Below are positions 1 to 7,039 of a DNA stretch of 43,189 bases, piece by piece (positions within the stretch are counted from its first letter, which is position 1; each line of letters begins with the position of its first letter). The stretch spans positions 1 to 43,189 of IMG/VR virus record IMGVR_UViG_3300027898_000018; one strand, 5' to 3'. A program made the translations under genes and the position numbers. The notes under the pieces were generated by a model. The model worked only from the letters and a program-made list of their open reading frames with translations. It had not been told where the DNA came from and made no database searches. This stretch comes from a virus.

Positions 1-149
1 ACATTTCCTTGGTGGAGCACGGTAAGAAAAACCCCCGCATTGGTAACGCGATCCGTATTGCAAAAGCGTTGAATATCAATGTGGGGGAACTTTCCAAAAT
101 CGACGAGCGGTTCAAAAAATCGGGCGTTGTGAAAAAGCTGTATGGGTAG
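1..149 (+). CDS. XRE-family regulator, 3' fragment cut by window start
   Basis: This is the C-terminal part of the small helix-turn-helix protein that is complete at 41744-41983. The first complete codon is at base 3 and the stop is at 147-149. The readable residues begin ISLVEHGKKNPRIGNAI, the end of the HTH recognition helix and the following helices. It differs from the right copy by one silent change near the 3' end. The truncation is an edge effect of the window, not a broken gene. It overlaps the next gene's start codon by 8 bases. Confidence 0.9.
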   Translation, partial: ISLVEHGKKNPRIGNAIRIAKALNINVGELSKIDERFKKSGVVKKLYG

Positions 150-396
150 ATTCGTTTCCGAGAAGGACTTGCCCCCGCCCCCGGTCGGGGTGAGCGCGAA
201 GCATTGGAAAGAACGCCAAGCGATCCTCCACGCGCAGGGTGTGCCCTACGATATGATTTTTCGGATTAAATCGTTGAGACAGATGAACCTGCATATTTGG
301 TTGATTTGTATTATGGGACACCCATATAAATGGGTTTTTGATAACGAACATATTTTGATCGACAAGAATTTTAAACGTGCCCCCGGGCAAGCATAA
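142..396 (+). CDS. Small phage protein, 84 aa, allele A
   Basis: I do not recognise a family. The protein starts MGRFVSEKDLPPPP, keeps an SAKHWKERQAILHA block and ends KFKRAPGQA after a lysine/asparagine-containing stretch. The allele at 41976-42236 shares these three blocks, but much of the rest differs, including most of the middle from about residue 37 to 75. The genes on both sides are almost unchanged. It overlaps the xre stop by 8 bases, so it is translationally coupled. The alternation of identical and diverged segments indicates recombination between related phages at this gene. A DNA-binding or regulatory role would be a guess from position only. Confidence 0.8.
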   Translation: MGRFVSEKDLPPPPVGVSAKHWKERQAILHAQGVPYDMIFRIKSLRQMNLHIWLICIMGHPYKWVFDNEHILIDKNFKRAPGQA

Positions 397-405
397 GGAG
401 ACAAC

Positions 406-537
406 ATGCCATTGAAAAAAGGTTCCTCGAAAAAGACCATCAGCAAAAACATCGCCACGGAAGTACGAGCCGGCAAACCTCAAAAGCAGGCCGTAGCTAT
501 TGCTTATTCCGTAGCCCGCAAGAGCAAAAAGAAGTAG
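406..537 (+). CDS. Conserved 43-aa basic phage protein
   Basis: The start is ATG with GGAG eight bases upstream. The product is lysine-rich ([17 protein letters not shown] at the start, RKSKKK at the end), with a central [14 protein letters not shown] motif. Short proteins with this general pattern recur in phages and bacterial genomes, but I know of no established function. The allele at 42661-42792 has the same amino-acid sequence but uses GTG as start, because an HNH gene has replaced its upstream region. The strong protein conservation despite synonymous changes argues that it is a real gene. Confidence 0.75.
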   Translation: MPLKKGSSKKTISKNIATEVRAGKPQKQAVAIAYSVARKSKKK

Positions 538-540
538 CCC

Positions 541-732
541 ATGGCCCATAAGCTCATCTTCGGCGAAGTAAAACATATTACCGATAGGGCCGTTCTCTTT
601 GCCGTGGATGAGAATGGGGAATCTCGGGAACATTGGATTCCCAAGTCTCAAATTGACGAAGGCGACGACGTAACTATCGGCGCTGGAGAATTGTACGTAA
701 CGGTTTGGTTCGCGGAGAAAATGGATCAATGA
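541..732 (+). CDS. Conserved 63-aa acidic phage protein
   Basis: The start ATG lies three bases after the previous stop. The protein is acidic and predicted to be mainly beta, from the motifs KLIFGEV, AVLFAVDE, WIPKSQI and GELYVTVWFAEK. It resembles small phage proteins found next to replication genes, whose function is unknown. The allele at 42796-42987 differs by one residue (I13V). Its last four bases, ATGA, contain the start of the next gene, so the two are coupled. An OB- or SH3-like fold is possible from the strand pattern but is not shown. Confidence 0.75.
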   Translation: MAHKLIFGEVKHITDRAVLFAVDENGESREHWIPKSQIDEGDDVTIGAGELYVTVWFAEKMDQ

Positions 733-908
733 GCTCAGCACGCAATAAAACATTTAAATCGTCTCGTAAACGTATGGCCGACCGGAACACCTGGAACCAG
801 AGTAATACCCGCGCGAAGCCAAATAAGGGAATCCGGGCTTTGGGCGGCGCTCGCGCTAAGCAAGTCTCCACCGGCACGGAAAAACGTACCGGCGGGCGCG
901 GTGAGTAG
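729..908 (+). CDS. Very basic 59-aa protein present in only one allele
   Basis: The chosen start is the ATG at 729, which overlaps the upstream stop as ATGA. The product is extremely rich in Arg, Lys, Ser, Thr and Gly (MSSARNKTFKSSRKRM at the start, EKRTGGRGE at the end), with no predicted hydrophobic core. It is probably unstructured and able to bind nucleic acid. It is absent from the right-end copy, where the 63-aa gene passes directly into the polymerase. Its last codons overlap the polymerase GTG start by eight bases. This is an insertion or deletion polymorphism at the polymerase 5' end. Confidence 0.6.
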   Translation: MSSARNKTFKSSRKRMADRNTWNQSNTRAKPNKGIRALGGARAKQVSTGTEKRTGGRGE

Positions 909-2973
909 TTCGGTTTCACTCGACTTTGAGACTCGCTCCGCTGCTGATCTTCGCAAAGTCGGCCTGCATGTCTACGCCGCCGATACGACCACGAGCGTTC
1001 TTTGCGCGGCCTATGCTTTTGGTGACGAGGAAGAGATTTACCTTTGGCATCCGGGGATGCACCCGCCGGCGAGGCTGCTAGAACACGCGCGCGTCGGCGG
1101 TGAAATAAGGGCTTGGAACGCAGCCTTTGAGCGTCAAATTTGGAATGAAGTTTGTTTTCATTTGGGGTGGGGGCGGCTGACGCGGGAGCAAATGACCTGC
1201 ACCATGGTTCAAAGCTATGCCATGGGCCTTCCCGGCTCCCTCGAGGCCGGTGCCGCGGCGCTCGGTATTACCGAGCAGAAGGACATGGCCGGCGGGCGTT
1301 TGATGATTCAAATGTCGAAGCCCAAGACCGAATACCCCCTTACCTGGTGGGACCGCCCTGACCAGCTCGAGCGCCTCTACGAATATTGCCGCCAGGACGT
1401 ACGGGTGGAAAGGGCCGCCAGCAAGCGACTATTGGCGCTCTCGCCGTACGAGAGGAAGGTTTGGGCACTCGACCAGAAAATCAACGATCGCGGCATCACC
1501 GTGGACGTGGAAGCGGTAACGAAGGCCATAGCGCTCGTGGACGCGGAGAAAGCCCGGCTCGACACCGAGATGCGGGCCATTACCGGAAACCGCGTAGCCG
1601 CGTGCTCCGCGGTGCAACAAATTAAAGATTTTCTCGAATTTTACGGAGTGACGGGTGATGGGTTGGATAAAACGACGGTTGCCGGGCATTTGTCAATGGA
1701 TCTTGACCCGGTTGCCCGCCGAGTGCTCGAGCTCCGCGCTGAAGCCGGTAAGGCGGCAACCTCAAAGTTCGGCCCAATGGTCGCGGGTGCGGGCACGGAT
1801 AATCGCGTGCGGGGGTGCTTCCAGTACAGCGGGGCCAACACGCGCCGGTTCGCGGGTCGCCGGATCCAACTTCACAACTTAAAGCGGCCGACAATTAAGC
1901 ACCATGTGGTTGAGGCCATTATCAACGATATCGCCGCGGGCGCATCCGCCGCCGAGATTGATATGTGTTACGGGCCCCCAATGGGTTTGTTAGGGGATTG
2001 CACCCGCAGTTTCCTTACCGCGGCCCCCGGGCACGAGCTCATGGTAGCCGATTTTTCCGCCATCGAGGCCCGCGTTTTGGCGTGGCTCGCGGGCCAAGAG
2101 GATGTTCTCGATGTGTTCCGAAGTGGAAAAGATATTTATAAGGTCGCTGCAAGCGCGATCTTTGGTGTCGCAGAGAATACAGTTACCGACGATCAACGTC
2201 AGGTTGGCAAGGTCGCAATCCTTGCTCTTGGCTATGGCGGTGGAGTTGGGGCTTTCCAAACGATGGCAAAAGGATACGGCGTCCGAATGGAGCCGGCCTT
2301 CCATAACCTTTGGTTACGCGCCAATCCCGAGCAGCGTATGCGCGCCGAAGCCACTTATGCGTCGGCCCTCGAGAAAGCGCGCAAGGCCGGGAGCGAGCTT
2401 GAAATATCCCGCGAAGAATTTCTCGCGTCCGATATCACCAAAATTTTCTGGCGCGAGGCTAATCCCAGGATCGTCAATTATTGGTCAGAGCTCGAAATAG
2501 CCGCACTCAATGCGACCATGCACCCCGGGCAGTTCTTCGGTAACGGCAATGTGCGATTCAAGAAAGCAGGGTCTTTCCTTTGGTGCCAGCTACCTGGTGG
2601 CGGGGTTATCTGCTACCCATACCCGGAAGTGAAAGAAGTCAAGACGCCATGGGGCAAGCCGAAGCAAGGTTTTACCTATATGGCCGAGGACGGAACGAGC
2701 CGTAAATGGATGCGTTTCACTACCTATGGGGGGTCTTTAGCTGAGAATATCACACAGGCAGTATCTCGGGACTTACTCGTTGATGCGATGCTACGATTGG
2801 ACAAGGTCGGTTTTTCTATCGTGGCGCACGTGCACGATGAGATAATTTGCGAAATGCCAATTGGTGTGGCAGCCTTGCAAAACATGATCGCGGTGATGAC
2901 CGAGAATCCAGCGTGGGCCAAATCCCTCCCGCTCAAGGCTTCCGGATACGTGTCCCGCAGATATCGTAAGTAG
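901..2973 (+). CDS. Family A DNA polymerase with 3'-5' exonuclease domain
   Basis: This is the replicative polymerase of the phage, 690 aa. The N-terminal exonuclease domain shows DFET at residues 8-11 (Exo I, metal-binding D and E). The polymerase domain carries an SGANTRRFAGRR block near residue 304, motif A VADFSAIEAR at about 382-391, motif B R433...K437...GYGGG, and motif C HVHDE at 643-647 with the catalytic Asp. All key residues are present. The start is GTG at 901, overlapping the 59-aa gene. The right-end allele (42984) starts with a GTG at the equivalent place, which supports the choice. It is followed 11 bases later by the primase-helicase and forms a replication module with it. 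Confidence 0.96.
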   Translation: MSSSVSLDFETRSAADLRKVGLHVYAADTTTSVLCAAYAFGDEEEIYLWHPGMHPPARLLEHARVGGEIRAWNAAFERQIWNEVCFHLGWGRLTREQMTCTMVQSYAMGLPGSLEAGAAALGITEQKDMAGGRLMIQMSKPKTEYPLTWWDRPDQLERLYEYCRQDVRVERAASKRLLALSPYERKVWALDQKINDRGITVDVEAVTKAIALVDAEKARLDTEMRAITGNRVAACSAVQQIKDFLEFYGVTGDGLDKTTVAGHLSMDLDPVARRVLELRAEAGKAATSKFGPMVAGAGTDNRVRGCFQYSGANTRRFAGRRIQLHNLKRPTIKHHVVEAIINDIAAGASAAEIDMCYGPPMGLLGDCTRSFLTAAPGHELMVADFSAIEARVLAWLAGQEDVLDVFRSGKDIYKVAASAIFGVAENTVTDDQRQVGKVAILALGYGGGVGAFQTMAKGYGVRMEPAFHNLWLRANPEQRMRAEATYASALEKARKAGSELEISREEFLASDITKIFWREANPRIVNYWSELEIAALNATMHPGQFFGNGNVRFKKAGSFLWCQLPGGGVICYPYPEVKEVKTPWGKPKQGFTYMAEDGTSRKWMRFTTYGGSLAENITQAVSRDLLVDAMLRLDKVGFSIVAHVHDEIICEMPIGVAALQNMIAVMTENPAWAKSLPLKASGYVSRRYRK

Positions 2974-2984
2974 GGGGCGAAGGA

Positions 2985-5123
2985 ATGTCGGCGATTCTCG
3001 ATTGTGCGCTAGAACTAGCGCAGCAAAAAGTGCGTTTCTTTCAGGTACGCCCCGACTCTAAACTTCCCGCCGTTGCGGATTTCTCCACCAAAGCCACCTC
3101 CGATCCCGAAAAACTTTACGAATACTTTGGGCACTCAAGCTTCAATAGCGGTATCGCTTGCGGAAAAGTTTCCGAGGGCGTTTACCTTGTTGGATTCGAT
3201 ATCGACAACAAAGACGGAAGGAACGGATATGAAACACTCGAGCTCTTGGCGGAACTGGGCGAAGAATTTCCCGAAACTTGGTCGCAGAAAACCCCAAGCG
3301 GCGGAGAGCATCGACTTTTCTGGTCGCCAGTTCCCATCCGTCAAGGGGCGAATGTACTCGGCGCAGGAATTGACCTACGTGGTGAAGGTGGGTATTTGGT
3401 TGGTCCGGGTTCTACTATTGGTGGAGTGCCTTATAGTGTGCTACGCCATCTTCCGATTGCTGTGTTTCCTGCTTGGGCGATAGCGAAGTGGGAGAAAAAG
3501 GCCACCGTTCACGCGCTTCCGAAATCCGCGGGCAAACCCGTTGCAAATCAAATCCTCGCGCTCAGCCAATCGGTAGCGTATCTGAAATCGCTCGAGCCCG
3601 TAACGGAGGGCGGCCGGAACGACGCTTGTTATAAAGCTGTTACCCAAATGCGCGATTTTGGACTTGACCAGAGCCAAATGCTCGACATGTTGGTCGCGCA
3701 TTGGAAGTGCGAACCGCTTCTTTCGGATGATGAAATGCTGGCCGTGATCGCCGGGGCCTTCAAGTATCCTAAAACGCCCGCCGGTATTGCCGCTCCTGAA
3801 AACCTTTTTCCCGTAGTTGAAGACCCCATCGAGAAAGATCCGCTCGATCTTATAAATGAAAATCATTTTTATTGCGCTTCGAATGGTATTTCACGGGTGT
3901 ATTGGGAAACCGAACGCCGCGGTAAATTTTATCTTGAGCCCTTCCCGGTTTATGTTTTCCATGAAAACCACGGCGCGGAAACCATGTTGCACCGGGGGAA
4001 AGAGGCTCCCGTTACTCAAGTGTGGATGAAATCTAAAAAGCGCCGTAGCTACGATCGATTGCGTTTTGATCCGGGGAATGGCACCGCACCAAACGAATAC
4101 AACACTTGGAAAGGCTTCGCCGTGAAGCCCAATACCGGCCCCATTGATCCGCGGGGAGAAAAAGCAGTAGAATTATTTTTCGAGCACTGCGAGAAGAATG
4201 TCTGCCGAAAGGACAAGGCCCTTTTCACCTGGCTTGTTACTTTCATGGCCCATATTTTCCAGCGCCCGGAAGATAAACCCGAGGTTTCCCTGGTGTTCCA
4301 AGGGCTCAAGGGCACAGGAAAAACTATTGTGTCCATGATCCTTGACCACCTTATCGGGGACAATTCGGTGATCGTGGCCGACAAAGCCCATGTCCTAGGC
4401 CACTTCAACGCCATGATGGAAGACAAAATTCTCGTCACCATGGACGAGGCCTTCTGGTCCGGAGATAAGCAAATCGAAGGCGTGCTGAAAGACCTGATTA
4501 CGGGTCGAACACGAATCATCACCAATAAGGGCGTGGATTCACGGGCCGCGGAAGTTTTTGACCGCATCATAATCATCGGCAACGAAAAATGGGCTATTCC
4601 TGCATCCTTCGATGAGCGCCGTTTTGCCGTGTTCAAGATGGGCGAAGACCGCCGCCAAGATCGCGCTTTCTTTGGTGCCATGAAAGACGGGCTTTTTAAA
4701 CATGGCGGCGCCGGCCGACTTATGGCCCGGTTCATGGCGTGGGATTTGTCCTCGGCGGATATATTTACCGCCCCACAAACCCGCGGCCTAGAAGAACAAA
4801 AGCTTCTTTCTATGGGCACCTTTGAACAATGGTGGTTCCAATGCCTGCAAGAGGGCCGGATATTAGGTCATGGGCTCGATGAATGGCTTCCGTATCTTTC
4901 CTGCCGTGATTTCTACGATGCTTTTGTTCGCCAAATGGATGCAGATAATAATCGATTTGCTAAGCCCACCCGAATCGGAGCCGGCATGATATTCAAGCAC
5001 CTATCGCCGCTAGCCGGAGGAAGTAAACGCCGCGATGGCAAGCGAGTGTATGAATTTCCGCCACTTGACATATTGCGTGCAGAATGGGACGAACAAACCG
5101 AATTTAAAAATGATTGGAACTAG
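2985..5123 (+). CDS. Primase-polymerase fused to SF3/D5-like helicase
   Basis: This 712-aa protein probably primes and unwinds DNA for the family A polymerase encoded just upstream. The N-terminal part looks like an archaeo-eukaryotic primase (Prim-Pol). It has VGFDIDNKDG (acidic metal-binding pair), then GGEHRLFW (catalytic His) and GIDLRGEGGYLVGPGS. The C-terminal part is an AAA+ SF3-like helicase of the DUF5906 type: Walker A GLKGTGKT near residues 440-447, Walker B ILVTMDEA near 482-489, and a probable arginine finger in DERRFAVF near 543. The start ATG follows AAGGA. It is the last rightward gene, and its TAG shares bases with the stop of the convergent lipoprotein gene. Confidence 0.92.
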   Translation: MSAILDCALELAQQKVRFFQVRPDSKLPAVADFSTKATSDPEKLYEYFGHSSFNSGIACGKVSEGVYLVGFDIDNKDGRNGYETLELLAELGEEFPETWSQKTPSGGEHRLFWSPVPIRQGANVLGAGIDLRGEGGYLVGPGSTIGGVPYSVLRHLPIAVFPAWAIAKWEKKATVHALPKSAGKPVANQILALSQSVAYLKSLEPVTEGGRNDACYKAVTQMRDFGLDQSQMLDMLVAHWKCEPLLSDDEMLAVIAGAFKYPKTPAGIAAPENLFPVVEDPIEKDPLDLINENHFYCASNGISRVYWETERRGKFYLEPFPVYVFHENHGAETMLHRGKEAPVTQVWMKSKKRRSYDRLRFDPGNGTAPNEYNTWKGFAVKPNTGPIDPRGEKAVELFFEHCEKNVCRKDKALFTWLVTFMAHIFQRPEDKPEVSLVFQGLKGTGKTIVSMILDHLIGDNSVIVADKAHVLGHFNAMMEDKILVTMDEAFWSGDKQIEGVLKDLITGRTRIITNKGVDSRAAEVFDRIIIIGNEKWAIPASFDERRFAVFKMGEDRRQDRAFFGAMKDGLFKHGGAGRLMARFMAWDLSSADIFTAPQTRGLEEQKLLSMGTFEQWWFQCLQEGRILGHGLDEWLPYLSCRDFYDAFVRQMDADNNRFAKPTRIGAGMIFKHLSPLAGGSKRRDGKRVYEFPPLDILRAEWDEQTEFKNDWN
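5120..5123. other. CTAG shared by two convergent stop codons
   Basis: The rightward primase-helicase gene ends with TAG at 5121-5123. The leftward lipoprotein gene ends with TAG read from 5122-5120. The two long transcription units therefore meet with no intergenic DNA, and I see no hairpin terminator here. Confidence 0.9.
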
Positions 5124-5554
5124 AGTTGCTCCGCACGTAGTTCTAATCCTAGCGCTTTGGCGCGAGCTCGCGCCCGCTTGGCCACCCTTACCAGTCGATC
5201 ATAATTGGCGCTTACCTTGGCCATTTGCGCGCTTTGAGCGGCGGTGCAGGAGGCTACCGTGCAGAGCTTTTCGATTTCCGCTTTGAGCTGGCTGACGAAG
5301 CATGACGTGGTTTCCATGACGACGCAACCTTGGTCTTCCCACGCTTGTTGGGTCGCTTCCCATTGGTCGGCATCGAGATCGGCGGGAGCGTGATTAAGGA
5401 ACTGGTCGCAGGCAGCCCCAGCCGAACCGCGGCATTGCCCCGGCAAAGTGGGAATGGGGGAACAGAGCGGGCCGTCATGGATTTGCGCGGCACAGGAGCT
5501 AAGAAGTAGTAGCGCCGCCATCGTCATTGGCAACGGCCGAAACGGCATGATCAT
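5120..5554 (-). CDS. Cys-rich outer-membrane lipoprotein, candidate lysis (spanin-type) protein
   Basis: The chosen start is ATG at 5554, preceded by GAGG. It gives 144 aa with a lipoprotein signal ending LLLLSSC; the lipidated Cys is residue 21 and +2 is Ala, which in enterobacteria means outer-membrane sorting. The mature part has seven further cysteines and an alpha-helical C-terminus (KVSANYDRLVRVAKRARARA). It is the last gene of the late operon, next to a predicted holin-like protein, a usual place for an o-spanin. It is longer and more Cys-rich than Rz1-type o-spanins, and no clear i-spanin partner lies beside it, so lysis is an inference. It overlaps the upstream gene by 56 bases. Confidence 0.75.
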   Translation of the reverse strand: MIMPFRPLPMTMAALLLLSSCAAQIHDGPLCSPIPTLPGQCRGSAGAACDQFLNHAPADLDADQWEATQQAWEDQGCVVMETTSCFVSQLKAEIEKLCTVASCTAAQSAQMAKVSANYDRLVRVAKRARARAKALGLELRAEQL

Positions 5555-5897
5555 AGGTAATCCTCGCCGCGGCAATTGCCGCTTGGTTGCCGCTTTGAAG
5601 CGCCCGCATATATGCGGCGCGGGCGGCAACGACGTTTATATTTTCGGTTGTGGTCTGGAGATCGTAGATAATGAAATCGGCGCCGGTTTCAAGATAGACT
5701 GTGATCTTGTTTTCGATGATCGTTTCGATTTCATCAATGAGTTGCTTTACTACCGGAAGGCCAAGAGTGGGAACGGCGGCGATGATCGCAGCTTGAATCT
5801 CGGGCTCGAGAGCCGTTTCAATGCCCTTAATAATGGCGTTCGCCGCCTGTGCCGCCGAATTTGTCGGCAGAGCAGGCGGCGAAGTGGAAGGGGTCAC
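5499..5897 (-). CDS. Unknown 132-aa protein in lysis region
   Basis: No family is recognised. The protein has a Pro/Ser/Thr/Ala-rich start (MTPSTSPPALPTNSAAQ), then amphipathic helices rich in Ile, Glu and Ala (IETALEPEIQAAIIAAVP, IDEIETIIENK), and an Ala-rich tail. There is no signal peptide or obvious membrane segment. It overlaps the 74-aa gene by ATGA and the lipoprotein gene by 56 bases, so the three are probably co-translated. Parts of its helical pattern resemble the 74-aa neighbour (DIIDKEIPAIVAAEV), so the two may be distant paralogues or partners. Confidence 0.75.
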   Translation of the reverse strand: MTPSTSPPALPTNSAAQAANAIIKGIETALEPEIQAAIIAAVPTLGLPVVKQLIDEIETIIENKITVYLETGADFIIYDLQTTTENINVVAARAAYMRALQSGNQAAIAAARITYDHAVSAVANDDGGATTS

Positions 5898-6118
5898 GCC
5901 AGGAGCGCCGCGATTTTAGCGTCAACCATGGCTTCCACTTGGGGGTAGAAACCGCCGACTACGCTTTGAATCATGGGGCCGTAAACGCCGATTTTGGATA
6001 CTTCGGCGGCTACGATAGCAGGAATTTCTTTATCGATAATGTCCAAAAGTAGTTCTTTGGCGGCGGCTTTGGCTTCGGCAGAAAGGGATGCGAGTACGGC
6101 TTGTTCGGCGGGGCTCAT
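5894..6118 (-). CDS. Unknown 74-aa helical protein
   Basis: The start ATG is well placed behind AGGAG, and ATGA overlaps the stop of the upstream reading frame. The product is almost entirely alpha-helical (AEAKAAAKELLLDIIDKEIPAIVAAEVSK, split here by no proline except P32-like kink). It ends VDAKIAALLA and has no charged tail. A candidate promoter lies about 40 bases upstream. Function is unknown. Position among membrane-active genes suggests a role at the end of infection, by context only. Confidence 0.72.
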   Translation of the reverse strand: MSPAEQAVLASLSAEAKAAAKELLLDIIDKEIPAIVAAEVSKIGVYGPMIQSVVGGFYPQVEAMVDAKIAALLA

Positions 6119-6312
6119 TTTGGATTCTCCTGATCTAGGGTTGATTTTTGCACATCCACATATTGTACGGATTTAGCGTGCTTTTGCAATCTTATGCGCA
6201 ATCGGTGAACGATTACGAAGAAAGAAACTCCCAACAGATGCGCGCAGTAAGCAACACAATAATTACCCAAATTACGAAGTCCCGCATATATCACCGCCTT
6301 AATGGCTAACAT
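6115..6312 (-). CDS. Possible 65-aa membrane protein (uncertain gene)
   Basis: This frame fills the gap between the XhlA-like gene and the 74-aa gene. It overlaps the first by 14 bases and the second by ATGA, and AAAGGCG precedes its ATG. The product has a moderately hydrophobic stretch (AHLLGVSFFVIV) and then a basic and polar tail. It competes with an overlapping frame encoding a better transmembrane peptide (6213-6287) and with a candidate promoter. I cannot decide which is used. Confidence 0.4.
   Translation of the reverse strand: MLAIKAVIYAGLRNLGNYCVAYCAHLLGVSFFVIVHRLRIRLQKHAKSVQYVDVQKSTLDQENPK
6162..6189 (-). promoter_or_regulatory. Candidate internal promoter for the last late genes
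   Basis: On the minus strand TTGCAA (6189-6184) and TACAAT (6167-6162) are separated by 16 bases. This gives four of six and five of six matches to a sigma-70 promoter. Transcription would begin near 6155, shortly before the 74-aa gene at 6118. The site lies inside the weak 65-aa reading frame, which may mean that frame is not a gene. Confidence 0.4.
6213..6287 (-). CDS. Possible 24-aa transmembrane peptide
   Basis: An ATG at 6287, preceded by AAGGCGG, opens a 24-codon frame: MRDFVIWVIIVLLTARIC followed by WEFLSS and TAA. It is a nearly ideal single membrane span. It sits in a different frame inside the 65-aa reading frame, directly downstream of the XhlA-like gene. Tiny membrane peptides next to holins can act as pinholins or holin modulators. 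Because 24-codon frames arise by chance, this is only a candidate. Confidence 0.3.
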   Translation of the reverse strand: MRDFVIWVIIVLLTARICWEFLSS

Positions 6313-6484
6313 GGGCGAACGCCTTTGCTACCTCAAAAAGCACGCTTACGGTACCGCTGATGGCGAGGGCCGCGCCCATGAGCATCCAGCGGAATTTCAA
6401 TATTTCGTCTAGCTTAGCGTGTATGCTCTCGAAGCGTTTATCCGTATGCTCGATGTAATAGTCCAACAGTTCCTTGTTGGGCAT
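6299..6484 (-). CDS. XhlA-like holin or holin-associated membrane protein
   Basis: This 61-aa protein has an N-terminal coiled-coil-like part (YYIEHTDKRFESIHAKLDEI), then a basic-aromatic boundary KFRW, then one membrane span (MLMGAALAISGTVSVLFEV). The layout matches the XhlA/haemolysin family of small phage membrane proteins that cooperate with holins and endolysins. The start ATG follows AGGAGA. It begins the lysis cassette at the distal end of the late operon. The endolysin itself is encoded about 28 kb away on the opposite strand. Confidence 0.75.
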   Translation of the reverse strand: MPNKELLDYYIEHTDKRFESIHAKLDEILKFRWMLMGAALAISGTVSVLFEVAKAFAHVSH

Positions 6485-6499
6485 AACGTCTCCTGCTAT

Positions 6500-7036
6500 T
6501 TATTGCTCTTTACAGCTCATGAGCACGGAATAAATCTGCCCCGTAGCTTGAGTCTGAATGCCGGGCCAAGTGGTAGCCGCAAATGTCTGAGAAACGCCCA
6601 TCGGGTTATAGGTGTTGGCCGCCGTTCCGCTACCAAGGCAGTAGTTACCGGCGGCTCCGCAATAGTAGACACCGCCCGTCAGAGAGGACGCGCCGTTGGC
6701 GAACGTGGCCGTCGCCGACACAAGCTGCATGGTGTTGAACGCCTGACCTCCAGCAAACATCAGCGCGGTACAGTACGCGGTCTTGCCGCTCGTTACCTGA
6801 TAGGCGACACCATTCTTCCAGAAAGGATAGAAATCCCCAGCTCCTTCCGAAGCCGAACCCGCCATTACGGTAAAATATCCGCCAGTAGATCCGATATTAG
6901 ATTCCGGAATTACCAAATTTCCGGGATAAGTATCGGCTCCCCCTAGTGTTATGGACGGCACTCCCGAAGGAACGACCGCTTGCGCAGTGATGGAAACGAA
7001 TAAACTAAGGATGATAAGGAAAAAATTCACGCGCAA
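6500..7036 (-). CDS. Secreted small protein with conserved Cys, paralogue 1
   Basis: The 178-aa product starts with a clear Sec signal peptide: basic Arg, a hydrophobic FFLIILSLFVSI core, and cleavage expected after TAQA at residue 20. The mature protein begins VVPSGVP, as does its neighbour. Shared blocks include LGGA, YFTV.AG, FWKNGVAYQV.SGKTAYC, YYCG...YCLG.GTAA, PGI and a C-terminal SCKEQ. The Cys positions are conserved and could form disulfides after export. It is probably a beta-rich domain. No known family is recognised. It is one of five consecutive signal-peptide genes downstream of the virion tail fibre. A receptor- or surface-binding role is inferred from context. Confidence 0.82.
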   Translation of the reverse strand: MRVNFFLIILSLFVSITAQAVVPSGVPSITLGGADTYPGNLVIPESNIGSTGGYFTVMAGSASEGAGDFYPFWKNGVAYQVTSGKTAYCTALMFAGGQAFNTMQLVSATATFANGASSLTGGVYYCGAAGNYCLGSGTAANTYNPMGVSQTFAATTWPGIQTQATGQIYSVLMSCKEQ

Positions 7037-7039
7037 CTC

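Larger units (their letters stand above)
1..1109. repeat. Left copy of a diverged terminal redundancy
   Basis: This stretch corresponds to 41835-43189 at the other end of the window. The gene order is the same: xre 3' end, 84/86-aa gene, 43-aa gene, 63-aa gene, DNA polymerase 5' end. The two copies are not identical. The first 149 bases show one substitution that I can find, the 84/86-aa gene is strongly diverged, and the 43- and 63-aa genes are nearly identical. This copy lacks the HNH gene found on the right and has an extra 59-aa gene before the polymerase. The offset of 41834 suggests the unit genome length. An exact terminal repeat would be identical, so two strains or alleles are the likelier source. 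Confidence 0.93.

Noticed and set aside
1-1109. Direct terminal repeat of a T7-like genome
   Set aside because: True terminal repeats are identical. The two ends differ by gene insertions and a strongly diverged gene, so an allele or assembly explanation fits better.
4049-4819. 256-codon open frame on the minus strand
   Set aside because: It lies entirely antisense to the Prim-Pol/helicase gene, has Ser/Arg/Pro-rich nonsense composition and no ribosome site.
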